From Clostridiales bacterium UBA6114 (GTDB lineage Bacteria > Bacillota > Clostridia > Oscillospirales > Butyricicoccaceae), in NCBI GenBank assembly GCA_002423435.1, contig DIWE01000039.1, positions 1-36,834 of the forward strand: DNA of 36,834 nucleotides, given 5' to 3'. The notes beneath the pieces are model-generated. The model worked only from the letters and a program-made list of their open reading frames with translations. It was not told the origin of the DNA and did no database searches. This document shows, one piece after another, positions 1 to 8,245 of this stretch. Position 1 is the first letter of the stretch; the number at the start of each line of letters is the position of its first letter. A program made the translations under genes and the position numbers.

Positions 1-1034
1 GAGAGACCGGCGACACAGGAGCCACGGGAGCGACAGGCGACACCGGGGCCACAGGAGTGACCGGCGATACAGGAGCAACCGGCGAAACCGGAGCCACAGG
101 AGCAACCGGCGACACAGGAGCCACAGGAGTGACCGGCGACACCGGAGCCACAGGAGTGACCGGCGACACCGGAGCCACAGGAGAGACAGGCGACACGGGA
201 GCCACAGGAGAGACCGGCGACACAGGAGCCACAGGAGAGACAGGCGACACCGGAGCCACGGGAGTGACCGGTGATACCGGAGCGACGGGCGACACGGGAG
301 CGACTGGTGATACAGGAGCAACCGGCGACACCGGGGCCACAGGAGCGACGGGTGACACGGGAGTGACCGGAGATACCGGGGCGACCGGAGATACAGGAGC
401 CACAGGAGAGACAGGCGAAACGGGAGCCACGGGAGAGACAGGCGAAACGGGAGCCACGGGAGAGACGGGCGACACGGGAGCCACGGGAGAGACGGGCGAC
501 ACGGGAGCCACGGGAGAGACGGGCGACACGGGAGCCACAGGAGAGACAGGCGACACGGGAGCCACAGGAGAGACAGGCGACACGGGAGCCACAGGAGAGA
601 CAGGCGAAACGGGAGCCACAGGCGAAGGCATATCTGCTTTTGGCTATGTATATGATCTTGCGCCAACTCTGACTGGTCTGACAGTGGCAGGCGGAGACGA
701 TGTTCCGTTTACCGACAACGGACCGTTGAGCGGAGTCACACATGTAGCCGGGGCTACAGGAGTGGATGTACCCGACGCGGCCATTTATCAGATTGACTAC
801 AGCATCAATGCCGCAGCGGGAGTAGGCGCAGTAATTGCCCTCGCAGTCAACGGTACGGTCGATCCTTCAACACCGATATCCGTCCTGTCGACAACGGGGC
901 AGGTCGGAGGAACCGCCATGCTGACCCTGGCCGCCGGCGACGGGGTTTCACTGCGAAATGATTCGGCAACCCCGATTGTTCTGGACGCGGCGCCAAATGT
1001 AGGCGCGCAGCTCAATATTATTGAACTCGCATAA
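1..1034 (+). CDS. Collagen-like repeat surface/exosporium protein (5' end outside window)
   Basis: The reading frame is open from the window edge (first full codon at 3), so the N-terminus is missing; the internal GTG at 57 is only a repeat codon. Positions 3-626 encode about 69 Gly-X-Thr triplets (GDT, GAT, GET, GVT), the collagen-like repeat found in BclA-type exosporium glycoproteins, where the many threonines are glycosylation sites. The remaining roughly 135 residues form a globular, glycine- and valine-rich domain starting GISAFGYVY, resembling the C-terminal trimerising (C1q/TNF-like) head of BclA. Seen: repeats, C-terminal domain and a terminator after the stop. Inferred: spore-surface location, supported by the sporulation gene spoIIE nearby. 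The anchoring N-terminal leader cannot be checked here. Confidence 0.85.
   Translation, partial: ETGDTGATGATGDTGATGVTGDTGATGETGATGATGDTGATGVTGDTGATGVTGDTGATGETGDTGATGETGDTGATGETGDTGATGVTGDTGATGDTGATGDTGATGDTGATGATGDTGVTGDTGATGDTGATGETGETGATGETGETGATGETGDTGATGETGDTGATGETGDTGATGETGDTGATGETGDTGATGETGETGATGEGISAFGYVYDLAPTLTGLTVAGGDDVPFTDNGPLSGVTHVAGATGVDVPDAAIYQIDYSINAAAGVGAVIALAVNGTVDPSTPISVLSTTGQVGGTAMLTLAAGDGVSLRNDSATPIVLDAAPNVGAQLNIIELA
3..626 (+). repeat. 9-bp/18-bp minisatellite encoding Gly-X-Thr
   Basis: Near-identical 9-base units (ggAgAcAcn-type) repeat about 69 times, with higher-order 18- and 27-base periods (GETGDTGAT). Third positions are also conserved, which points to recent expansion by slippage or recombination rather than only protein-level selection. 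Assembly collapse in this stretch is possible. Confidence 0.9.
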
Positions 1035-1087
1035 TTCGAAGGCTGAAAGCCATTCGGCATTATGACGGCTTTTTGTCTTCTTTAATT

Positions 1088-1118
1088 AAAAGGTCCGGAG
1101 ATGTCTCCGGACCTTTTT
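1088..1118 (+). terminator. Rho-independent terminator of collagen-like gene
   Basis: A 13-bp perfect stem (AAAAGGTCCGGAG / CTCCGGACCTTTT) with loop ATGT is followed by a T run at 1114-1118. The A-rich 5' side would let it work in both directions. Confidence 0.9.
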
Positions 1119-1155
1119 GACTCCCGGCGCGATAGAATAACGAATGAAAAAAGGA

Positions 1156-1161
1156 TATAAT
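1156..1161 (+). promoter_or_regulatory. Possible -10 box of ldhA
   Basis: TATAAT lies 59 bases before the ldhA start. The -35 position 17 bases upstream (1133-1138, TAGAAT) is a poor match, so only the -10 is convincing. Confidence 0.4.
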
Positions 1162-1219
1162 AACGATGGCATAAAGCCGCTTATCTGCAGCATTTTGAAA
1201 ATGGAGAGGAAAACGCCTT

Positions 1220-2254
1220 ATGAAGACAATCGCTTTTTTTGATGCAAAGCCGTACGACAGGATTTGGTTTGACCGGTTTAAGGATGAGTACGGTTTTGAA
1301 ATCAGGTATTTTGAAAATAAGCTGAACGGGGATACCGCCTTGCTGGCGCGAGGATGCGACGGTGTGGTTGCCTTTGTCAACGATATAATCGACGAGGCGG
1401 CGATCCGGACTCTTTATGAGAGCAACGTCGGAATTTTAGCGCTTCGGAGCGCCGGCTACAACAATGTCGATTTCAAGGCGGCTTATGCAAAGGTTCATGT
1501 TGTGAGGGTGCCCGCCTATTCCCCTTATGCCGTCGCGGAGCATGCCACGGCGCTTTTGCTTTCCTTAAACCGAAAGATCCACAAGGCGTATAACCGCACA
1601 AGAGACGGGAATTTCAGCCTAAACGGGCTTTTGGGATTTGACCTGCACGGGAAAACCGCAGGCATTATCGGAACCGGAAAAATCGGACAGGTGTTTTTCG
1701 ACATCTGCCGCGGCTTCGGCATGAAAGTGCTGGCCTCCGACCCGTATCCCGCACAGGGCAAGGGGATCGAATATGTTACGCTTGACGAGCTTTACAGAAA
1801 TGCAGATATCATCTCGCTGCACTGCCCGCTTACCAAAGAGACGCACCATATCATCAATCGGGACACGCTTAAAGTTATGAAAGACGGCGTAATTTTAATC
1901 AACACATCCCGCGGCGCATTAATCGACAGCCGTGCGCTTCTTGACGCCATTAAATCGAAAAAAGTCGCCGCTGCGGGACTCGATGTTTACGAGGAGGAAT
2001 CCGAGCTGTTTTTCGAGGACCTGTCCAACACGGTCATACAGGACGATATCCTCGCGAGGCTCGTTTCCCTGCCCAATGTCATCGTCACCTCGCATCAGGG
2101 ATTTTTTACCGAGGAGGCGCTGCGCAATATCGCTCGGACCACGCTTGAAAATCTGAAGGCTTATTTTGGCGGCGACCCGCTTTCCAATGAGATCTGTTAT
2201 CAATGCCTCAAAACCGGAACATGCGATAAAAGTCATAAAAACCGCTGTTTTTAA
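1220..2254 (+). CDS. ldhA: D-lactate dehydrogenase (D-2-hydroxyacid dehydrogenase family)
   Basis: NAD-dependent reduction of pyruvate to D-lactate in the cytosol, a fermentative NADH sink. The 344-residue protein has the Rossmann nucleotide-binding motif GTGKIGQVF near residue 150 followed by ASDPYP, the arginine loop LINTSRGALID, the LDVYEEE segment and the catalytic-His motif TSHQGFFTEEA. The run LFFEDLSNTVIQDDILARL is characteristic of LdhA-type enzymes. The ATG at 1220 follows GGAGAGGA at 1203-1210. Odd: the family normally ends soon after the last helix, but here the tail carries four cysteines (C-x2-C-x5-C-x7-C) ending in CF. Other 2-hydroxyacid specificities cannot be excluded. It appears to be a single-gene unit. 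Confidence 0.88.
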   Translation: MKTIAFFDAKPYDRIWFDRFKDEYGFEIRYFENKLNGDTALLARGCDGVVAFVNDIIDEAAIRTLYESNVGILALRSAGYNNVDFKAAYAKVHVVRVPAYSPYAVAEHATALLLSLNRKIHKAYNRTRDGNFSLNGLLGFDLHGKTAGIIGTGKIGQVFFDICRGFGMKVLASDPYPAQGKGIEYVTLDELYRNADIISLHCPLTKETHHIINRDTLKVMKDGVILINTSRGALIDSRALLDAIKSKKVAAAGLDVYEEESELFFEDLSNTVIQDDILARLVSLPNVIVTSHQGFFTEEALRNIARTTLENLKAYFGGDPLSNEICYQCLKTGTCDKSHKNRCF

Positions 2255-2345
2255 CTTAAAAAACGCGACCGTGAACAGATATTCTATGCTGTAAACGATA
2301 AATTTAGAACAATTTTCCATAAATCTTATTTCCTTGGATATTTCC

Positions 2346-2377
2346 CGTCAAAATAGCGCACTTAATTACCATATAAT
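2346..2377 (+). promoter_or_regulatory. Putative spoIIE promoter
   Basis: TATAAT at 2372-2377 lies about 30 bases before the spoIIE start. No good -35 is spaced 17 bases away, but CGTCAAA at 2346-2352 matches 5 of 7 bases of the Spo0A box TGTCGAA. In Bacillus subtilis spoIIE is driven by sigma-A with Spo0A activation at a promoter with unusual spacing, so this arrangement is plausible. The Spo0A assignment is inference. Confidence 0.45.
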
Positions 2378-2382
2378 GGTAA
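2366..2382. promoter_or_regulatory. Palindrome over the spoIIE -10 box
   Basis: Perfect inverted repeat TTACCAT-ata-ATGGTAA. The right part of the left arm, the spacer and the start of the right arm form the TATAAT. Its position suits a repressor site, but the regulator is unknown. Confidence 0.4.
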
Positions 2383-2407
2383 CTAAATCGGCGTAGGAGG
2401 CGGGAAC

Positions 2408-4774
2408 TTGTTAAAACTGGACATAAAAGACCGGCTTTCTGGGATCATTTCACAGACAAAAGAATTGCCGCCGGAAAAAAAAGAAAACGATCTGCTGCAT
2501 GAAGCGCTTTTCCAGGCGATCCGTTTTATGATTTCGTTTCTTTTATCAAGGGCGATTATTTTTTCGGAATATGCGCCGTTCGGCGTCGCATTTACCGCAG
2601 CGCTCGCCGGTATCGACGGCTCGGTTGCGGCGTTTTCGGGTGCGTTTTTGGGGTATACGCTTTTATGGGGGCGGGTAGACGGGCTCAAATACGCAGCGTG
2701 CTGCGTTTTATGCTTTTCGGCCGGCGCCATTTTCAGGCAGACCAAAGCGATGGCCTATAAATTTTTTATGCCGCTTGCGGCGGCTGTGTCTCTTGCGTCG
2801 GTCGGGTTTGTATTTATCGCGGAAGACGGGGCTTCGCTCAGCGATATTCTGTTGTTTTTTTCCGAGCTCCTGTTGGTGGCCGGCAGCACCTGGTTTTACA
2901 GGGATGTGTTCTTAAAAGCCGGGGAGGAGGAGAAGAGCTCTTTATGGAAAAGGGAACGGGCGGCGGGACTTATGGTCCTGACGGTCACTCTTTTGAGCTC
3001 ATTGTGCGGCACCACCATTTTCGGCATCATCTCTCCGGCAAGGATTCTTTCGCTCCTGCTCATTCTTTCGGGAGCTTATTTCGGCGGAGCGGGAACTGGG
3101 ACGGCTCTGGCGGTGGCATCGGGGGCCGTGATGGACGCGACGGTCGGAAACGGCATTTTTTTCACGGCGATATACGGCATATGCGCGCTTATTTCCGGAG
3201 CCGCGAGAGAGAAAAACAAGCTGCTTTTTACAATGCTTTATGTCCTGACCAATGCGGCCGTTTCCATGTGGAGCCTGTCGAACCCTTTGTATCTCGCGGG
3301 GCTATACGAAACCTTTATCGCCTCCGTCCTTTTTTATATCATACCCATGCAGGTCCTGGTCCGGGCGAAAGCCCTCTTTATGCTTGACAGCAACGCAAGA
3401 ACGCCCGACGCCGGCGAGAAAATAAAAAAATACGCCGGGCACCGCTTAAACCTCGCGGCGAGCGCGTTCCAGGAACTGTATGTGTCCATGTCGCTCGGGA
3501 TCGATAATTTAAGGCACCGCAACGACGAGGATATTGCCGCCGTGTTTGACCGCGCCGCCGACAAGGTGTGCCAGAAATGCGCGGCCAGGCATATCTGCTG
3601 GGAACGCGATTATGTTACGACCGTCGGCGCATTGAATGACGCCTCAAACGATATCATGAAACGGGGACGCGCGGAAAAGAGCGATTTCCCCTCTTACTTC
3701 GCCTCAAAATGCATGTATTTCGAACCCTTTGTCGCGGCCCTGAACGAAGCCGTTTCGGCGCTTATGCAGAGGCGGCAGTATAAACTGAAGCTGCAGGAAA
3801 ACAAAAACCTGATCCGCGAGCAGTATGCGGCGGTCAACGATATCCTGCGCAGCGTGGCGAGAGACGTCGAAACAGGGCTCGAATTTCACCCGAATTATTC
3901 CCGCCAATTAAAAGAATATGTGAAAACCTTCTGCCCGGACGCATCGATAACGGTCACCTCCGGCAAAAGCGGACGAATGTGCATTGAAATCGACGGGGAG
4001 AACCTGATGCCCATTCTGGAGGAAAGATCGCGTTTTAATAAGGGAGTATCCATGATCCTGGCCCGGAGCTTCGATGCCCCGGAGCAGATTATGACAAAAA
4101 GCAAAATGAGCGTAAGGCTTGTTGAAGCGGAGCGGTTCAGAGCCAGCATCGGGGCCGGCGTGCGCCGGCGCAGGGGGGAGACGGTCAGCGGCGACAGCGG
4201 CACTTATTTCAAGACGGAGGAGGGAATGCTTTATCTTACCCTTTCCGACGGAATGGGGTCCGGACGCGACGCGGCGCTCGAGAGCGCCGTCGCCGTGAAG
4301 CTGGTCGAGCGGTTTTTGCGCGCGGGAATCAGCGCGAGAAAAACGGCGAGAACCATTACTCCGGCGCTTGCGCTCAAAAACGGGGAGGACGGATACGCGA
4401 CGATCGACATCCTCGGCGTCGACCTTTTTTCGGGAAAATCGGTAAGCGTCAAGTACGGAGCCGCGCCGACCTATCTGAAAAACGGGCAAAAGGTGGAAAG
4501 CATCGTATCAAAGGTGCTCCCTTTAAGCGCCTCGCCGGAACGGATTCCGGAGCCCCAGCTGACCGATTTTACGCTGGGCGACGGCAGTATCGCCGTGATG
4601 ATCAGCGACGGCGTAACGGAGGCGTTCGGCGACGGATGGCTTATTGAGCTTCTGAAGGATTTCGAGGGCGACGACGTGAAAAAACTGGCCGGGGACATCC
4701 TCGGCAAAGCGTCCCAAAAAGGCGAGGAGACCGACGACATGACGGTTTTGGTCCTGAAGCTTAAAAAAAGATAA
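2408..4774 (+). CDS. spoIIE: Stage II sporulation protein E (membrane PP2C phosphatase)
   Basis: SpoIIE dephosphorylates the anti-anti-sigma factor SpoIIAA to activate sigma-F in the forespore and takes part in asymmetric septation. At 788 residues it is close to the usual family length (about 800). Order: an N-terminal multi-spanning membrane region (about residues 35-320), a central oligomerisation/FtsZ-interacting region with a Cys cluster (CQKCAARHICWERD), and a C-terminal PP2C domain (about 590-785) with metal-binding aspartates in SDGMGSGRDA (Asp near 614), MISDGVTEAF and ETDDMTVLV. The start is TTG at 2408, supported by AGGAGG at 2395-2400; no ATG fits. A rare start on a tightly controlled gene may limit its translation. 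Flanking genes are not other sporulation genes. Confidence 0.95.
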   Translation: MLKLDIKDRLSGIISQTKELPPEKKENDLLHEALFQAIRFMISFLLSRAIIFSEYAPFGVAFTAALAGIDGSVAAFSGAFLGYTLLWGRVDGLKYAACCVLCFSAGAIFRQTKAMAYKFFMPLAAAVSLASVGFVFIAEDGASLSDILLFFSELLLVAGSTWFYRDVFLKAGEEEKSSLWKRERAAGLMVLTVTLLSSLCGTTIFGIISPARILSLLLILSGAYFGGAGTGTALAVASGAVMDATVGNGIFFTAIYGICALISGAAREKNKLLFTMLYVLTNAAVSMWSLSNPLYLAGLYETFIASVLFYIIPMQVLVRAKALFMLDSNARTPDAGEKIKKYAGHRLNLAASAFQELYVSMSLGIDNLRHRNDEDIAAVFDRAADKVCQKCAARHICWERDYVTTVGALNDASNDIMKRGRAEKSDFPSYFASKCMYFEPFVAALNEAVSALMQRRQYKLKLQENKNLIREQYAAVNDILRSVARDVETGLEFHPNYSRQLKEYVKTFCPDASITVTSGKSGRMCIEIDGENLMPILEERSRFNKGVSMILARSFDAPEQIMTKSKMSVRLVEAERFRASIGAGVRRRRGETVSGDSGTYFKTEEGMLYLTLSDGMGSGRDAALESAVAVKLVERFLRAGISARKTARTITPALALKNGEDGYATIDILGVDLFSGKSVSVKYGAAPTYLKNGQKVESIVSKVLPLSASPERIPEPQLTDFTLGDGSIAVMISDGVTEAFGDGWLIELLKDFEGDDVKKLAGDILGKASQKGEETDDMTVLVLKLKKR

Positions 4775-4801
4775 AATTGGAAAAAAATGAGCCTTCCAAT
4801 T
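4775..4801 (+). terminator. Weak hairpin after spoIIE
   Basis: An 8-bp perfect stem AATTGGAA / TTCCAATT with an 11-base loop starts right after the spoIIE stop. There is no T tract, so termination is uncertain. Confidence 0.35.
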
Positions 4802-4885
4802 CTTGCTTCCGCCTGAATAATCTGAAAACCCCGAGGCAAAAATAGGCATAGAAAATTTTGCATAACGGGGAGGCGGACAAGCGTC

Positions 4886-5158
4886 ATGGTTCGTGGATTT
4901 TCAAGGAGGGTTGTGGTTGTAAAACCGCAGGATTCCTGTTTTTTTGAACAGGCGATTTTTATATTGAAGGACGATCCGAATACAAATTCCGGACAAAAGG
5001 CGGAGGATATGCTGAAAGAGGCCTGTGCGACGGCCGAGCGTTATATGAGAAGAAGCGGAAAAAGAAGGAAAGTCAGGTTAAATCCGGCATTTTTTCTCGC
5101 AATCGGCGCCGGAGCAACGGGTTTTTTATGGATGCTCAGTTCGCTTCTGGGGTTTTAA
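4886..5158 (+). CDS. Small protein with one C-terminal membrane helix, function unknown
   Basis: The 90-residue product has a soluble, charged N-terminal part containing SCFFEQAIFILKDDPN and a basic stretch (RRSGKRRKVR). One hydrophobic C-terminal helix (about residues 68-88, FFLAIGAGATGFLWMLSSLL) would tail-anchor it. Two starts are possible: ATG 4886 (GGGGAGG 12 bases upstream) or GTG 4913, which follows a strong AAGGAGG at 4903-4909 with only 3 bases of spacing and gives an N-terminus beginning VVVKPQDS. I recognise no characterised family. It sits between spoIIE and the CapA lipoprotein gene, and a sporulation role would be a guess. Confidence 0.65.
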   Translation: MVRGFSRRVVVVKPQDSCFFEQAIFILKDDPNTNSGQKAEDMLKEACATAERYMRRSGKRRKVRLNPAFFLAIGAGATGFLWMLSSLLGF

Positions 5159-5341
5159 GCTAATGCAAAGAGGAGCTCCGATATTCCTTTGATAACCCTG
5201 ACAAACGTTGTTTTTCAGGGGCCCGGGAAACCTGGGTTCTCAAAATGACAACGCCTGTGCGGCACATTTTCCCAATAAGGACAAAGAAGAATTGTTTTAC
5301 GATCTGGAGAGGGCGACGCCCCCTCCTTTCGTGTTTAAACC

Positions 5342-5371
5342 TTGCCTTTCCATGGCTCTGTCTGGTATGAT
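5342..5371 (+). promoter_or_regulatory. Possible sigma-A promoter of the capA-like gene
   Basis: TTGCCT (5342-5347), an 18-base spacer and TATGAT (5366-5371) lie 32 bases before the CDS. The match is moderate. The rest of 5159-5341 holds small hairpins, for example CCCTGA / TCAGGG near 5197-5219, and no credible gene. Confidence 0.35.
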
Positions 5372-5403
5372 ATTAGGAGAAATAAAAAGGAGTATTCGAC
5401 AGC

Positions 5404-6594
5404 ATGAAAAAAAGGTTACAAATGCTGACAGTCTTTTTGTCGGCGCTTTTACTGATAACCTTGTGCGCATGCTCGCCGGCGGACAAAGAGGCGGGCACGG
5501 CAACTGAGCCGCCCTCCGCGGGGGAGGAGCAGCCATCAAAGCCGCAGCCATCCGAGCAGCCGTATGAGCCGCCCACGATGTCCTTGGTGGCCGTCGGCGA
5601 CAACCTGATCCACAACACGGTGTTTATGGCGGCAAAAACGGGGGGCGGTTATGATTTTAAGGCGATGTACGCCCCTGTACGGGATCTGATCGAGTCGGCG
5701 GACTTTGCTTTCGTCAACCAGGAGGCGCCGCTTGCGACCGATATTTACGCGGCCTCGGGCTACCCCAACTTCAACACGCCCCAGGAAGCCGGACGCGACC
5801 TTGTCGCCACCGGATTTAACGTGATCAATGAAGCAAACAACCATGCGATGGACAAGGGGTACAAGGCGGTGCTGTCGACGGTCGAGTTCTGGAAAGGCCA
5901 GAGCGGGGTCATCATGACCGGAATGTACGACAGCGAGCAGGACCGCGACGCCCCTCAGATTTTTGAAAAAAACGGGATCAAAGTCGGGATCCTTTCTTAT
6001 ACTTACGGGACAAACGGAATCCCGCTGCCCGCGGACAGACCCTACCTTGTGTCGCTGATCGATAAAGCGCGGATAAGGAGGGATATCGGGGCGCTGCAGG
6101 GCAAATGCGACCTGATCATCGCGTCGATGCACTGGGGCGCGGAATACAATCTCGGCGTGACCGACGAGCAGAAGGAGCTTGCCCGGTTTCTGACCGAAGA
6201 GGGGGTCGGGCTTATCATCGGGCACCACCCGCACGTAATCGAGCCCGCCGAATGGATCGAGGCGGAAAACGGGAACAGGGCGTTTTGCGTCTATTCGCTC
6301 GGCAATTTTATCTCCTCGCAGCAAAAGCGCGTGACAATGCTCGGGGGGATGCTTAAGCTCACGATCGCAAAAAATGAGGACGGCTCGATCTCGATCGAGA
6401 ATCCCGGCATTTTGCCGATTGTGACCCACTATGAAAAAAACGGGAAAAACTACGCTGTTTATCCGCTGTACGAATATAATGACGAGCTGGCCGGAAGGCA
6501 TGCGGTAAACGCCTACGACAAGCCGATCAGCATGGACTACCTGACCGGTACGGCGCAGGAGGTTTACGGAAGCCTCGCGATCCTCAAGCGGTAA
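5404..6594 (+). CDS. CapA-family lipoprotein (metallophosphatase-like, poly-gamma-glutamate type)
   Basis: An N-terminal lipoprotein signal with lipobox LCAC (Cys23) is followed by a Pro/Glu-rich linker (about 25-60), which places the protein on the outer face of the membrane. The rest is the CapA domain of the calcineurin-like metallophosphoesterase superfamily: VAVGDNLIH, FVNQEAPL, NEANNHAMD, ASMHWGAEY, GHHPHVIEP and YSLGNF, all expected metal-site motifs. CapA proteins take part in poly-gamma-glutamate capsule synthesis or anchoring, but capB/capC are absent here, so the substrate is unknown. The ATG at 5404 follows AAAGGAG. It is the first gene of the run leading to dusB, 41 bases downstream. 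Confidence 0.85.
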   Translation: MKKRLQMLTVFLSALLLITLCACSPADKEAGTATEPPSAGEEQPSKPQPSEQPYEPPTMSLVAVGDNLIHNTVFMAAKTGGGYDFKAMYAPVRDLIESADFAFVNQEAPLATDIYAASGYPNFNTPQEAGRDLVATGFNVINEANNHAMDKGYKAVLSTVEFWKGQSGVIMTGMYDSEQDRDAPQIFEKNGIKVGILSYTYGTNGIPLPADRPYLVSLIDKARIRRDIGALQGKCDLIIASMHWGAEYNLGVTDEQKELARFLTEEGVGLIIGHHPHVIEPAEWIEAENGNRAFCVYSLGNFISSQQKRVTMLGGMLKLTIAKNEDGSISIENPGILPIVTHYEKNGKNYAVYPLYEYNDELAGRHAVNAYDKPISMDYLTGTAQEVYGSLAILKR

Positions 6595-6635
6595 GAAATT
6601 GAAAGAGATGCCGTTCTTTCGGCATTTGACGGGTT

Positions 6636-7637
6636 ATGGAGCAAGAAGGACTAATAAAAATCGGGAACGTGGAAATCGAGCGGGATAAGGCGCTGTTGGC
6701 CCCGATGGCTGGCGTGTCCGATCTCGCCTTCCGGAAAATCTGCAAGGACCACAAAGCGGGCCTTACCTGTTCGGAAATGGTAAGCGCCAAGGCGCTCACC
6801 TTAAAAAGCGGGAAGACGGCGGCGCTTCTTGAAAGGCATCCCTCGGAAACGCCGTTTGCCGTGCAGATTTTCGGGAGCGACCCCGACGTCATGGCGGAGG
6901 GCGGAGCGCTGGCAGCCGGGTTGTCCGGTGCGGACCTTCTGGATATCAACATGGGGTGCCCGACGCCCAAAATCGTTTCAAACGGCGACGGAAGCGCGCT
7001 TTTACGCGACTTGCGCCTTTCCTCCCGGATTATCGAATCCGTTCAAAAAAGGGTGAGTGTTCCGGTGACGGTCAAAATACGGCTGGGCTGGGACCGCAGA
7101 TCAATAAACGCGGTGGAATTTGCGAAAATGGCCGAGGCTTCCGGCGCGTCCGCCGTATGCGTGCACGGGCGCACAAGGGAGCAGATGTACGCGGGGAAGG
7201 CCGACCGGGCGCAGATCGCGAGGGTAAAAGAGGCGGTCTCGGTCCCCGTGATTGCGAACGGGGATGTGTTTTCGGCCGTCGACGCACGGACTATGCTGAA
7301 AGAAACCGGCGCCGACCTTGTCATGGTTGGAAGAGGCTCGCTCGGCAACCCGTGGATCTTTGAAAGTATCCACGCAATACTCCGCTCGGCGCCCGAGCCG
7401 GGCGAGGTGTCTTTTCCTGAGCGGCTTTGCACTGCCGCGGCCCAGTGTACGCTCGCGGCCGTCCACAAGGGTGAAAGAAGCGCGCTTTTAGAGGCGCGAA
7501 AGCATCTGATGTGGTATTTAAAGGGAATCAGGGGGGCCAAGCGGTTTTTCGGCGATATTTCCAGGCTTGAAACGTTGGAGCAACTGGCGCTGCTGACCGA
7601 AAGATTAAAGGAGTGGGGAGGCGGGATGACGGAATGA
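6636..7637 (+). CDS. dusB: tRNA-dihydrouridine synthase (DusB-type)
   Basis: FMN-dependent reduction of uridine to dihydrouridine in tRNA D-loops, cytosolic. The 333-residue length is typical. Motifs: LAPMAGVSD (FMN/phosphate region, near residue 20), the catalytic Cys loop NMGCPTPKIVSNGDGSALL near residue 107, KIRLGW, CVHGRTREQMYAGKADR and VIANGDVFS...GADLVMVGRGSLGNPWIF of the TIM barrel, then a helical C-terminal RNA-binding domain. The Shine-Dalgarno is weak. A small stem ATGCCG / CGGCAT at 6608-6625 lies just before the start and could mask it. The stop overlaps the sigma-factor ATG (ATGA), so the two genes are translationally coupled. DusB is commonly found upstream of unrelated genes, so a shared function is not implied. 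Confidence 0.93.
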   Translation: MEQEGLIKIGNVEIERDKALLAPMAGVSDLAFRKICKDHKAGLTCSEMVSAKALTLKSGKTAALLERHPSETPFAVQIFGSDPDVMAEGGALAAGLSGADLLDINMGCPTPKIVSNGDGSALLRDLRLSSRIIESVQKRVSVPVTVKIRLGWDRRSINAVEFAKMAEASGASAVCVHGRTREQMYAGKADRAQIARVKEAVSVPVIANGDVFSAVDARTMLKETGADLVMVGRGSLGNPWIFESIHAILRSAPEPGEVSFPERLCTAAAQCTLAAVHKGERSALLEARKHLMWYLKGIRGAKRFFGDISRLETLEQLALLTERLKEWGGGMTE

Positions 7638-8245
7638 CCGACGAGTCACAGGTGATAAGGCGTGCTAAGGAAGGCGACGAGAACGCCTTCGAACAGCTTG
7701 TCGCGGCATACGAGAAAAAGATTTACAATCTCGCATACCGCACCTGCCAAAACGCCCAGGACGCCATGGATATCACGCAGGAGGTGTTCCTGCGGGTTTT
7801 CCGCGCGATCGGCGGATTTAAGGAGGAGAGCAGTTTCTCGACCTGGATCTACCGCATCGCCTCAAACATGTGTATCGATTTTGCGAGGCGCTGTGCAAAA
7901 AACAACACCGTTTCGCTGACGGTTTTTGACGAAGACGGAGAGATGTCCGATATGGAAATCGCGGACGATACATACACCCCCGAGGTTTTCTATGAAAAGA
8001 CGGAAATTCGTCGTGAAATTGAGAAGGGACTTCGGAGACTTTCTCCGGAGCACCGGCATATTATAGTATTGCGCGATATTAACGGCCTTTCCTATCTTGA
8101 GATCGCCGGAATCCTGAGACTTGAGGAAGGGACCGTTAAATCGCGGCTTTCCAGAGCCCGGGCGAAGCTTGCCTCCATAATTATGGAAGGGAACTATTTT
8201 CAGGAGAGGCAGTCTAAAGAAGGCGAAGGGAGGCGGAGCGTATGA
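7634..8245 (+). CDS. ECF-type RNA polymerase sigma factor
   Basis: Sigma-70 family, group 4 (ECF, SigW-like), 203 residues. Region 2 spans about residues 10-80 (YNLAYRTCQNAQDAMDITQEVFLRVFRAI, FSTWIYRIASNMCIDFARR). Region 4 spans about 130-190 with the helix-turn-helix DINGLSYLEIAGILRLEEGTVKSRLSRARAKL. Regions 1.2 and 3 are absent, as expected for ECF factors. I chose ATG 7634, which overlaps the dusB stop as ATGA, over the in-frame GTG at 7613, because the family starts at about this point. Its own stop overlaps the next ATG (8242), so the sigma and anti-sigma genes are coupled and made in balanced amounts. It probably answers an envelope signal relayed by the membrane anti-sigma factor. Confidence 0.93.
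   Translation: MTDESQVIRRAKEGDENAFEQLVAAYEKKIYNLAYRTCQNAQDAMDITQEVFLRVFRAIGGFKEESSFSTWIYRIASNMCIDFARRCAKNNTVSLTVFDEDGEMSDMEIADDTYTPEVFYEKTEIRREIEKGLRRLSPEHRHIIVLRDINGLSYLEIAGILRLEEGTVKSRLSRARAKLASIIMEGNYFQERQSKEGEGRRSV

Noticed and set aside
3..626. CRISPR-like regular repeats
   Set aside because: The units are contiguous 9-base codon triplets encoding Gly-X-Thr, with no unique spacers.
5208..5507. 100-codon frame overlapping the start of the CapA gene
   Set aside because: No ribosome site; overlaps the promoter and signal peptide of the real gene in another frame.
5536..6501. Long antisense open frame opposite the CapA gene
   Set aside because: Arg/Val/Asp-rich shadow of a GC-rich gene, no Shine-Dalgarno and no recognisable domain.
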